64,000 nt of DNA, from positions 124,001-188,000 of the forward strand of contig CAPGDO010000001.1 of the NCBI GenBank assembly GCA_948616985.1, written 5' to 3'. This DNA is from MGBC163016 sp910588905. Lineage in GTDB: Bacteria; Actinomycetota; Coriobacteriia; Coriobacteriales; Eggerthellaceae. Below are positions 41,557 through 49,585 of the stretch, piece by piece. Both the position numbers and the translations under genes were made by a program. Position 1 is the stretch's first letter, and each line of letters begins with the position of its first letter. The notes beneath the pieces are model-generated. The model saw nothing but the letters and a program-made list of their open reading frames with translations, did not search any database and was not told the DNA's origin.

Positions 41557-42477
41557 ATGGACCTTGGGTCAGCCATGAGCGAATATCTGTTGTACCTGCG
41601 CATCGAGCGTGGGTTGGCTGCCAGTACCCTGGAAGGCTATGAGCGGGACTTGGAGCGGTATCGGATCTTCTTGGAAGACGCCTCGAAGAGGGCTGTGGAT
41701 GCCGTGACCCCTGATGATGTCTCCGCTTTCCAGCAGTCGCTCTTCAAGGCGGGAGAGGCTCCTACCACAGTGAAGCGGCGTCTATCAGCCCTCAAGGGAT
41801 TCCATCGGTTCTGTCTCTCCGAGGGCTTTGCGGCGAAGAACCCGACAGCTCCCATTCCCATGCCGAACACCCCCGATCGCCTCCCGGATGTGATCTCCAT
41901 CGAAGAGGCCTGCAAGCTGCTGGATTCCATCTATGAGCCTGAGCCTCCCCGAGTACGGGACCGGGCCCTGTTGGAGGTGCTCTATGGTTGCGGGCTGCGA
42001 GCCAGTGAGGTCTGTGGGTTGGATGTGCAGAACGTATTCTTGGAGGAGGGGTTCCTGCGCGTCATCGGGAAGGGGAGCAAAGAGCGCCTGGTGCCCCTCT
42101 CGGGCACGGCACTGGAAGCCATGGGAGCCTATCTGGGCAGCGCTCGGGCGCAGATATCCCTTCGGGCCACCACTGCGGATGCCGATAGCCTGAGAGCGGT
42201 CTTCTTGAACCAGCGAGGACGCCGCATCACGCGCCAAGGGCTCTATAAGATAGTAGGAGCGGCAGGGGAGGCCGTCGGGATCAAGGGGCTGCATCCTCAC
42301 ACCCTTCGCCATTCGTTCGCTACCCATATGCTGAATGGGGGTGCTGACCTGCGGGTGATCCAAGAGATACTGGGTCATTCGGACATATCCACCACGCAGA
42401 TCTACACCCATGTGGATCGTCAGCATCTGGTGGAGGAATATCTCTCCTCCCATCCCCGCGCCGCTCGGCACAGATGA
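41557..42477 (+). CDS. xerD: Tyrosine recombinase XerD
   Basis: 306 residues. XerD resolves chromosome dimers at dif together with XerC or a single partner. The catalytic set is complete: Arg in LYGCGLRASEVCGL, Lys in GKGSKERLVPL, HPHTLRHSFATHML, and His/Tyr in GHSDISTTQIYTHV. The C-terminal text GGADLRVIQEILGHSD is XerD-like. The ATG at 41557 gives the usual length; AGAGGAGGA precedes it. It lies 80 bp before mreB. Confidence 0.93.
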   Translation: MDLGSAMSEYLLYLRIERGLAASTLEGYERDLERYRIFLEDASKRAVDAVTPDDVSAFQQSLFKAGEAPTTVKRRLSALKGFHRFCLSEGFAAKNPTAPIPMPNTPDRLPDVISIEEACKLLDSIYEPEPPRVRDRALLEVLYGCGLRASEVCGLDVQNVFLEEGFLRVIGKGSKERLVPLSGTALEAMGAYLGSARAQISLRATTADADSLRAVFLNQRGRRITRQGLYKIVGAAGEAVGIKGLHPHTLRHSFATHMLNGGADLRVIQEILGHSDISTTQIYTHVDRQHLVEEYLSSHPRAARHR

Positions 42478-42506
42478 CGAAGAGCGCCTGCTGCGGCCTC
42501 ATCATC

Positions 42507-42515
42507 TGATACAAT
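42507..42515 (+). promoter_or_regulatory. Extended -10 promoter of the mre operon
   Basis: TGATACAAT (TACAAT at 42510-42515) lies 42 bp before the mreB ATG. There is no strong -35. Confidence 0.5.
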
Positions 42516-42557
42516 CCTCAAACGACTGTACGCATATCACCGAGAGGGCAGTAATCC

Positions 42558-43613
42558 ATGTCATTGCTTGACAGGTTCGCAGACTTCGGAGGGAACATGG
42601 CCACGGACATGGCCATAGACCTGGGAACCGCGAACACGCTCGTTGCCATCACGGGCGAAGGCATCGTCATCAATGAGCCTTCGGTCGTTGCCATAGAAAA
42701 GAGCACCCATCGCGTCTTGGCCGTGGGTCACGAGGCGAAGAACATGATCAACCATACGCCGGATGCCTTCAGCGCGGAGCACCCCTTGAAGGACGGCGTC
42801 ATAGCTGATTACGATGTGACGGAGGCCATGCTCTCGGCCTTCATCTCCAAAGCCTCTGATCGCAAGTATCCTTGGCAGGCCAAGCCTCGCATCGTCATCT
42901 GCATCCCCTGCGGTGCCACCTCCGTTGAGAAGCGTGCCGTGTTCGAGGCGGCCATCCAAGCCGGTGCCAAGCAGGCCTATCTCATCGAAGAGCCCATGGC
43001 TGCTGCCATGGGAGCCGACCTGCCCGTGACCGAACCCACAGGTTCCATGGTGGTGGATATCGGCGGTGGCACCACGGAAGTGGCCGTCATCTCCTTAGGC
43101 GGCATCGTATCCTCCTCCAGCCTGCGCCTGGCAGGCAATCGGTTGGATGAGGCCATCGCCATGCATCTGCGGGACCTTCTGGGCATCAAGATAGGAGAGC
43201 GCACCGCTGAGGTCATCAAGATCAAGATAGGTAGCGTCCTTCCCTTTGAAGATGGCCGAGAGCGGGACATGATCATCTCCGGTCAGGATGTCTACACGGA
43301 ACAACCCAAAGAGGTCACCATCCAGTCCGAAGATGTGCGCGCCGCGCTCCAGGCTCCCATCGAGGAGATGGTCTTGCACATCAAGGATACCTTCAAGACC
43401 ACCAATCCTGACCTGGCCTCCGACATCATCCAGAATGGCATCCTGCTCACGGGTGGTGGCGGCCTGCTGTCCGGCTTGGATCGCTATCTCACAGACAGGC
43501 TGGAGATCCCCGTCTGGGTGTCTGAGACGGCCCTTACCAACGTGGTCTCTGGTTGCCTGAAGGTGCTGGAGACTCCCACGGCCCTTCGTCAGACCTTGAT
43601 GCGGTCCAAGTAA
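42558..43613 (+). CDS. mreB: Rod shape-determining actin homologue MreB
   Basis: 351 residues. The actin-fold ATP-binding motifs are clear: IDLGTANTLVA (phosphate 1), MVVDIGGGTTEVAVIS (phosphate 2) and GILLTGGGGLLSGLD (adenosine). The N-terminus has about 10 residues before the actin core, with the start of a membrane-binding helix (MSLLDRFADFGGNM). It polymerises under the membrane to guide lateral wall synthesis. It opens the mreBCD-mrdA-rodA operon; MreB is common in Gram-negatives and Firmicutes but absent from many actinobacteria. Confidence 0.97.
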   Translation: MSLLDRFADFGGNMATDMAIDLGTANTLVAITGEGIVINEPSVVAIEKSTHRVLAVGHEAKNMINHTPDAFSAEHPLKDGVIADYDVTEAMLSAFISKASDRKYPWQAKPRIVICIPCGATSVEKRAVFEAAIQAGAKQAYLIEEPMAAAMGADLPVTEPTGSMVVDIGGGTTEVAVISLGGIVSSSSLRLAGNRLDEAIAMHLRDLLGIKIGERTAEVIKIKIGSVLPFEDGRERDMIISGQDVYTEQPKEVTIQSEDVRAALQAPIEEMVLHIKDTFKTTNPDLASDIIQNGILLTGGGGLLSGLDRYLTDRLEIPVWVSETALTNVVSGCLKVLETPTALRQTLMRSK

Positions 43614-43659
43614 CCTCCCAAGGACCGTGGCACTCGATCTCCAAGACCAAGGAACGCCC

Positions 43660-44586
43660 GTGACCCGCATCCTGGCGGCCATCTTGGTGGGCTTGAGCGT
43701 GGTCATGATCGCCATCTACGCCATCGAAGGAGACGGCGGTCCCCTGCACCGGGCCCAGCAGGCCGTCCATTCACTGGTGGCTCCCGCTCAGGTGGCAGGA
43801 GCCCACGTTGAGGCCGCTATGGACCGGGCGGAAGAGGCTGTGGCGGATGGCTCCGCTGATGAGGAGACCCTCTCTTCGCTCAAGGAGAAGAATGCCCAGT
43901 TGACGCAGCTTCTGACCCAAGCTGAGGAATACCGGTTGGAATCCGAGCGGCTGCGCGGGCTCTTGGAGCTGAAGGACATCTACAAGATAGAGGGCATCGG
44001 CGCACGGGTCATCGGCCGCTCTACGGACGCGTGGAATCAGACCATCACCATTGATGCGGGTACGGACGAAGGGGTCCAGAAGGGGCTCACGGTCATGGGG
44101 CCTGCAGGGGTCATCGGCCAAGTGGTAGAGGCCGCACCCTCCTCTTCGGTGGTGCGCCTGTTGACGGATCCGAACTCCGGCGTGGCAGCTCAGGTGCAAT
44201 CGAGCCGGGTGGAAGGCGTGGTCCGCGGATCCTTATCCGGAGCGCTCCATCTTGAGAACGTAGATGCTGCGGCGGTGGTGAACCAAGGGGATGTGGTGCT
44301 CACCAGCGGTCTGGGAGGGAGCTTCACCAAGGGGCTCTTGATCGGGACGGTGGTACGCGTGGAAGGCAGCGCCAACGATGGCACTCGGGTGATCGTCGTA
44401 GCACCCAATGAGGTGGCAGCGGCCTTAGAGGAGGTCACCGTGGTCTTCAGTGCCAGCGAATCTGCGGGCATCATCAAGTCTGGCGCTGCCTCAGAGGGCT
44501 CTTCCGCCGCATCCGATGCTTCCTCTGCCGAGGGTGCCTCCGGTGTTTCTTCGGCTCCCCAGCAGATCCAGGGAGGACAGTCCTGA
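43660..44586 (+). CDS. mreC: Rod shape-determining protein MreC
   Basis: About 308 residues. The GTG at 43660 is preferred because AAGGA lies 6 nt upstream; another GTG at 43627 is possible. It has a short cytoplasmic start, one membrane helix (ILAAILVGLSVVMIAIYAI), then a periplasm-side coiled coil (NAQLTQLLTQAEEYRLESERL in outline) and the beta-domain with VIGRSTDAWNQTITIDAG. MreC couples MreB to PBP2. A low-complexity Ser/Ala tail ends the protein. It overlaps mreD by 1 nt. Confidence 0.93.
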   Translation: MTRILAAILVGLSVVMIAIYAIEGDGGPLHRAQQAVHSLVAPAQVAGAHVEAAMDRAEEAVADGSADEETLSSLKEKNAQLTQLLTQAEEYRLESERLRGLLELKDIYKIEGIGARVIGRSTDAWNQTITIDAGTDEGVQKGLTVMGPAGVIGQVVEAAPSSSVVRLLTDPNSGVAAQVQSSRVEGVVRGSLSGALHLENVDAAAVVNQGDVVLTSGLGGSFTKGLLIGTVVRVEGSANDGTRVIVVAPNEVAAALEEVTVVFSASESAGIIKSGAASEGSSAASDASSAEGASGVSSAPQQIQGGQS

Positions 44587-45098
44587 TGACGCGCTTCATC
44601 CCTGAGATCCTCTGCACGGTGGTGGTCCTGATCCTGCAGGTGGTGATAGCGCCGGCTATCGGCATCGGCTACGGGCTGCCGAACTTCGTACTGGCCTTCT
44701 GCGTGGCCTTCGCGGTGGCCTCCCGGCGGACCAACGTGGTGGTGATGCCCTTCTTGGCAGGTCTCGCCTTCGACCTTCTGGGCACGGGCCCGGTGGGCGG
44801 ATTCGCCCTGCTTTGTCTGGTGGCTTCTGGTGTGGCAGCGCTGCTGTACGACCGCATAGACAACGACACGTTGTTCATCCCGCTTGCCTGCATCTGCATC
44901 TGCATCCTGGGAGCTGAGGTGCTCTACGCTTGCATCTGCGTAACGTGTGGGTGGCATGTGGGTTTAGGGGAGGCGCTGCTCTATCGGTCGCTGCCGAACT
45001 TCCTCTATGATACGGTGATAGCGCTTGTCATGTATCCGCTCTTGCGCCTCCTTCTCCGGCGCACCAGCGGGAGCGCAGAGATGCCATCCATCGGCTAG
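44586..45098 (+). CDS. mreD: Rod shape-determining protein MreD
   Basis: 170 residues with about five helices, a small integral membrane protein. Its match to MreD rests on size, hydrophobicity, the FLAGLAFDLLGTGPVGGFALLCL region (given in outline) and its place between mreC and mrdA. It starts at the ATG overlapping the mreC stop (TGATG). MreD is a scaffold of the elongasome of unclear chemistry. Confidence 0.88.
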   Translation: MTRFIPEILCTVVVLILQVVIAPAIGIGYGLPNFVLAFCVAFAVASRRTNVVVMPFLAGLAFDLLGTGPVGGFALLCLVASGVAALLYDRIDNDTLFIPLACICICILGAEVLYACICVTCGWHVGLGEALLYRSLPNFLYDTVIALVMYPLLRLLLRRTSGSAEMPSIG

Positions 45099-45116
45099 GA
45101 GCCAACCAGAGAGCCT

Positions 45117-47276
45117 ATGACGCTAGCACTCGTTGCAGGGATCATAACGGCGGTGATCCTCGTGGGCGCCGTCCTCATCTATGTCATCATCCGGCGGCGC
45201 GATGCCGAGCGCTCCTCCTCAGACGATGCCCTCGGAGCTGAGCTCACCAACATCAAAGTGGGGTTCGATGAGGCTGCCTCTGCTGAGGGGGAGGGCACCA
45301 CGGACGTCAAGGTGTCCTCTGCCCATGATCCGTCCAAGGCTCCTGCGGCTTTCTCGCGGCGCTTCTTGGCTCTGGGCCTGCTGGCAGCGGGTGTTTTCGC
45401 CACGTTGGCAGCCCGCATTTGGAATCTCCAGGTGAAGAGCGGCCAAGGCTATGAGAAGGAAGCCGAGGACAACCTGCTCACGAGCGTTTCCACTCCTGCT
45501 CCACGGGGGTGCATCTACGACGTTCGCGGGCGCGAGCTGGTCACGAACGAATCCAGCCAGACGGTCCTCGCGGAACCATCGGTGGCCGATGATCCTGATA
45601 CGGTGCTGCGCCTGGCGGCAGTGCTGGGCCTTCCTGCTCCCATCGTGCGCCAACGCATCCAGGATGCCTCCAGCGGAGCCCAGAACCAGCGGGTGGTGGC
45701 CGAGGGCGTGCGCCTGCGGGATATCGCCTTCATCGCCGAGCATCCGGATGCCTTCGAAGGGATCTCCATGGAGACGCGGACGGTGCGCCATTATCCTTTC
45801 GGAGCGCTGGCTTCCCATGTGCTGGGCTATACGGGTTCTCCCACAGACGATGAGCTTTCTCAGGCGGCCACCGGTCGCAAGATCCATAGCACGGACATCG
45901 TGGGGAAGAGCGGGGTCGAGCGCATCTACGACGGCACCCTCTCCGGGGATCAAGGGGAGCGGCGCATGATGGTGGATGCGAAGGGCAGCGTAGTGGCCGT
46001 CATAGGCGAGACGTTGCCTTCCAAGGGCTCTGACCTGCATCTGACCATCGATGCCTATGCCCAATCCGTTGCCGATCGGGTGCTGGCTGAGACCATCGCT
46101 CCGCTCGGGGACATCGGCACCGGCGTGGGCAAGGGAGGCGCGGTGGTGGCCATGAATGTGAAGGATGGCTCCATTCCCGTCATGGCCAGCTATCCCACCT
46201 TCGACCCTTCCTATTTCACCAACGGCATCCCCCAGGACATCTGGGACCTCTACAACACCGATGAATCCAACGCTCCCATGGTGAACCGCGTGGTGAACGG
46301 GCAATACGCCCCTGCTTCCACCTTCAAGGCCTTCACCTCCATGGCAGGGCTGCATCACGGCTTCGCTGACTATGAGACCGAATGGGAATGCGGAGGCGCT
46401 TGGGACGGCTTCGGGAGCGGGGATGTGCAGAAGTGCTGGCTGCACAGTGGCCATGGCTTCATGGATCTCCACGATGGCATCGTGAACTCCTGCGACGTGG
46501 TCTTCTATGAGATAGCGAAGGCCTTCTATGACCACGGTCCTGAGGGCACGGGAGAGATATCGGACACGGCCCTTCAGGAATACCTGCAGCTCTATGATTT
46601 CGGCTCTCCCACGGGTATCGACCTCCCTGATGAATCCGCCGGGCGCATTCCCACCCCTGAATGGAAAGCGGAGCAGTGGCGTAACGTCCCCTCCGAAGCC
46701 TACTGGCGCGGCGGTGATTACACCAATATGATCATCGGCCAAGGGGACGTGCTCATCACCCCGCTGCAGCTGGTAGTGGCCTACGGGGCCATCGCAACGG
46801 GGAAGATCCTGAAGCCCCACGTGCTAGCAGAGGTGCGCAACAGCGAAGGGGAAGTGGTGGTGAGCGCCCAGGCAGAGGTGGTGGGTGAGCCGGATGTCAA
46901 TCAAGAACATCTGGAATACGTGCGAGAGTCCCTCCATGACATGATCGCGGAGAGCCACGATGCGTGGCCCTCCTTCTCTGCGCGGAATCTGGATGCGGCG
47001 GGCAAGTCCGGCACTGCCGAGCATACGGATAGGCTGGCCGATGCCTGGTTCGTAGCCTATGCTCCCTATGATGATCCGAAATACGTGGTGGCTTGCATCT
47101 TGGAAGAGGGTGATAGCGGTGCCAAAGAGGCAGGTCCTGTGGTGGCTCAGGTCTTGGCGGCCCTCTTCGAAGGGGAAGCCCAGGATGCAGGTAGCTTGGA
47201 GGTTGCCCGCATCTCCGGCTCTTCAGGACGCTCCGTTGCCCGCGAGAGCGGGACTGGCTCGGTGAGGACGGACTGA
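45117..47276 (+). CDS. mrdA: Penicillin-binding protein 2 (elongasome transpeptidase)
   Basis: 719 residues, longer than the usual ~630. An extra N-terminal hydrophobic helix (VAGIITAVILVGAVLIYVII) and a linker precede the normal PBP2 helix near residue 85. The PBP dimerisation region starts at APRGCIYDVRGREL. The transpeptidase motifs are STFK (serine nucleophile), a later SxN (VNSCD) and KSGTAEH. It cross-links peptidoglycan during lateral growth, as partner of RodA encoded next. The ATG follows CCAGAGAG. It ends 3 bp before rodA. Confidence 0.95.
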   Translation: MTLALVAGIITAVILVGAVLIYVIIRRRDAERSSSDDALGAELTNIKVGFDEAASAEGEGTTDVKVSSAHDPSKAPAAFSRRFLALGLLAAGVFATLAARIWNLQVKSGQGYEKEAEDNLLTSVSTPAPRGCIYDVRGRELVTNESSQTVLAEPSVADDPDTVLRLAAVLGLPAPIVRQRIQDASSGAQNQRVVAEGVRLRDIAFIAEHPDAFEGISMETRTVRHYPFGALASHVLGYTGSPTDDELSQAATGRKIHSTDIVGKSGVERIYDGTLSGDQGERRMMVDAKGSVVAVIGETLPSKGSDLHLTIDAYAQSVADRVLAETIAPLGDIGTGVGKGGAVVAMNVKDGSIPVMASYPTFDPSYFTNGIPQDIWDLYNTDESNAPMVNRVVNGQYAPASTFKAFTSMAGLHHGFADYETEWECGGAWDGFGSGDVQKCWLHSGHGFMDLHDGIVNSCDVVFYEIAKAFYDHGPEGTGEISDTALQEYLQLYDFGSPTGIDLPDESAGRIPTPEWKAEQWRNVPSEAYWRGGDYTNMIIGQGDVLITPLQLVVAYGAIATGKILKPHVLAEVRNSEGEVVVSAQAEVVGEPDVNQEHLEYVRESLHDMIAESHDAWPSFSARNLDAAGKSGTAEHTDRLADAWFVAYAPYDDPKYVVACILEEGDSGAKEAGPVVAQVLAALFEGEAQDAGSLEVARISGSSGRSVARESGTGSVRTD

Positions 47277-47279
47277 CCC

Positions 47280-48512
47280 ATGCCCTTGCCTCAGATCAGC
47301 TCCGTTCATGCGGCCGCCACTCCCACCCATGCAGCCTCTGCGCGCAGGGGCCGTCTGTCCTCGGTGGTCTGCTGGCCCTTCCTCATCGTCTGCGTGGTCT
47401 TGGTGGCCTTCGGCCTCTTGATCTGCTGGTCGGCGGTGCAGACCGACGATGACTACAGCTTCTCGCGCCAGCTCATGGGCGTGGCGTTGGGGATCTTGGC
47501 CATGGTGGCGCTCTGGATGTTCGATTATCGCAAATTCGGGGCTCTCACCTACCCGCTGCTCATCGTGAGTGTGATCCTCATCCTCTCGCCGCACCTGCCC
47601 ATCATCGGGCGCACCGTCATGGGAGCCACTTCCTGGATCTACATCGGCATGCAGGTGCAGCCGGGAGAGTTCGCGAAGGTCACCGTCGTGCTCTTCGCTG
47701 CCAGTATGTTGGCGAAGTATAAGGGACGGCTGGATGACGTGAAGGAGTACTGCAAGTGCGTCGGGCTCTTGCTGGTGCCCTTCGTCTGCATCATGACCCA
47801 ACCCGACTTGGGCACGGGGCTCGTGTACCTGTTCATATCAGCGGTGGTGCTGGTGATGGGCGGGGCGCGCCTGCGCCTGCTCCTCATCACGTTGGCGCTG
47901 TTCATAGGGGCCATAGCTTGCGTGTTCGCCCTGGATGAGGTGCTGAAGTACCAGACCGCTGACGGAACGTGGGAGTACAAGCTGCTCAAGAACTACCAGC
48001 GCAACCGCTTGCTCGTCTTCATGAACCAGGAGGCTCTCTCCACGACAGACGAAGGCTACAACCTGAAGCAGGCTATGATCGCCATAGGCTCAGGGGGGCT
48101 GTTCGGCAAGGGCTTGGGCTATGCCACCCAGTCCGCCTTGGGCTTCCTGCCCGAAGCGCCCACGGATTTCATCTTCTGCGTACTGGCCGAGGAGCTGGGC
48201 TTCTTCGGTGTAGTGGTGCTCTTGGGCCTCTATGCAGCCCTCGTGGGCATCAGCATCCACATAGCCCGCAACTGCGGGAACCTCTTCGGGATGCTGATCG
48301 TGTGCGCCATCGTGGGGATGTGGCTGTTCCAGATCCTGGAGAACATCGGGATGTGCTGTGGCCTCATGCCCATCACCGGCATCCCGCTCCCCTTCGTCAG
48401 TTACGGTTCATCATTCATGATCGTGAATTTCGCCATGTTGGGACTGATATCATCTGTATACTCGCACGAGATGGCGCCGATGACAGGAGTAGGCTATGGG
48501 TCTTCCCGTTGA
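47280..48512 (+). CDS. rodA: Peptidoglycan glycosyltransferase RodA (SEDS family)
   Basis: 410 residues, about ten helices. The SEDS signatures are visible: AVGSWI-like GATSWIYIGMQVQPGEFAKV, QPDLGTGLVYLF, and the long C-terminal loop with YQRNRLLVF and GSGGLFGKGLGYATQS, ending PLPFVSYGSS. RodA polymerises glycan strands from lipid II and works with PBP2. The N-terminal ~35 residues are an extra hydrophilic stretch. It overlaps the next gene by 17 nt. Confidence 0.95.
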   Translation: MPLPQISSVHAAATPTHAASARRGRLSSVVCWPFLIVCVVLVAFGLLICWSAVQTDDDYSFSRQLMGVALGILAMVALWMFDYRKFGALTYPLLIVSVILILSPHLPIIGRTVMGATSWIYIGMQVQPGEFAKVTVVLFAASMLAKYKGRLDDVKEYCKCVGLLLVPFVCIMTQPDLGTGLVYLFISAVVLVMGGARLRLLLITLALFIGAIACVFALDEVLKYQTADGTWEYKLLKNYQRNRLLVFMNQEALSTTDEGYNLKQAMIAIGSGGLFGKGLGYATQSALGFLPEAPTDFIFCVLAEELGFFGVVVLLGLYAALVGISIHIARNCGNLFGMLIVCAIVGMWLFQILENIGMCCGLMPITGIPLPFVSYGSSFMIVNFAMLGLISSVYSHEMAPMTGVGYGSSR

Positions 48513-49578
48513 CATCCCAGAGATCTTCAAGATAGCGAAGGATATGCAGGCAGTGGGCAGCGTGCCCGTTTCCGTCTCCGTCATCATAGACGACAGTGCC
48601 GATGGCGATCTAGCGGCGAAGGTTCGGGCGGCCTTCGCTTCCACCAATGCCCATACCCGGGTGACGGTGACCTACCTTGATGGGGGCTATCGGGCAGGAG
48701 AGGTGCGCGATGACTTCGCCGTTATCGTAGCGGGTGAGTCTCCTGAAGTGGGAAGGCTGGCCGCTCAGGTGCGCGAGCATTCAGTGCCCGTGATGGTGGT
48801 GACGGATGACGCCGCATCCACGGCTCGCATCGCCCAGGAGGCAGGCGCTCCCATTCCCCCTGCTGACATAGCTGCTCCCGTGAAGCTCAAGAGTGGCATT
48901 GAAGAGAAAGTGGCTTCTTTCGTGCCTGCCCTGAGGGCCCGGGTGGATGATGTGACCGGTGAGGGCCCTGTGCCGCTCACGGATGATGCTTTCAAGCTGC
49001 TCTACGGGCGGATGGGGGAGTGGATCATCACCACCTGTCCTGATAAGAAGCTCACCTTGGCCCTGGCGTTCCCCTTCATCCGCAGGCCTTTGGCTGATGA
49101 TGCCATATCCGCCACTGCTATCCAGAACGCTGCGGTGGGTTTCGTCCCCATCATCCCCGGGGCGGATATGCCCATCATGACCCTCAATCAGATGAAGATG
49201 ATCCTGCAGATAGCCACTGCCTACGGATGCCCCTTGGATGCGAACCGCATCAAAGAGCTGGCCTTCGTATTGGGCGGCGCTTTCCTGGCTCGCAATATAG
49301 CCCGAGCCGGGGCGAAGCTCATCCCCTTTGCGGGCTGGGCCATCAGCGGAGCTGTGGGCTTTGCGGCCACTGAGGCCATGGGCCGGGCGGCGGTGGAGTA
49401 TTTCGAGGCTGGTGGGGATATCGTCGGCATCGCCCAGGTGGTGCAGACGGCCCGAGACGGCGCTGTCTCCACGGTGAGCGATGCGGCTGGCACCAAGCTG
49501 GGCCAGCGCGTATTAGGCCGTGTCTCCCAGGCCGTCCCCGGCGTCGCTCGTGTCGTTGCCCGCTCTCAGCGGTCCTGA
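48496..49578 (+). CDS. DUF697-like membrane-associated protein
   Basis: 360 residues. The N-terminal part (1-130) looks like an alpha/beta domain with VSVIIDDSADGD and DDFAVIVAGES. The C-terminal part (about 230-340) is DUF697-like, with several alanine- and glycine-rich helices (FPFIRRPLADDAI, LAFVLGGAFLARNIARAGAK, LIPFAGWAISGAVGFAATE in outline) that could lie in the membrane. There is no GTPase motif. It is translationally coupled to rodA by a 17-nt overlap, so it may belong to the wall-synthesis unit. Function unknown. Confidence 0.6.
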   Translation: MGLPVDIPEIFKIAKDMQAVGSVPVSVSVIIDDSADGDLAAKVRAAFASTNAHTRVTVTYLDGGYRAGEVRDDFAVIVAGESPEVGRLAAQVREHSVPVMVVTDDAASTARIAQEAGAPIPPADIAAPVKLKSGIEEKVASFVPALRARVDDVTGEGPVPLTDDAFKLLYGRMGEWIITTCPDKKLTLALAFPFIRRPLADDAISATAIQNAAVGFVPIIPGADMPIMTLNQMKMILQIATAYGCPLDANRIKELAFVLGGAFLARNIARAGAKLIPFAGWAISGAVGFAATEAMGRAAVEYFEAGGDIVGIAQVVQTARDGAVSTVSDAAGTKLGQRVLGRVSQAVPGVARVVARSQRS

Positions 49579-49585
49579 CAGGCTC

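Noticed and set aside
42100..42480. XerD gene as part of an integron or mobile element
   Set aside because: No attachment site, cassette or transposase is nearby; the sequence is the housekeeping XerD and lies in an ordinary operon context.
45219..46820. 533-codon minus-strand frame opposite mrdA
   Set aside because: A shadow of the PBP2 gene, without domain or signal.
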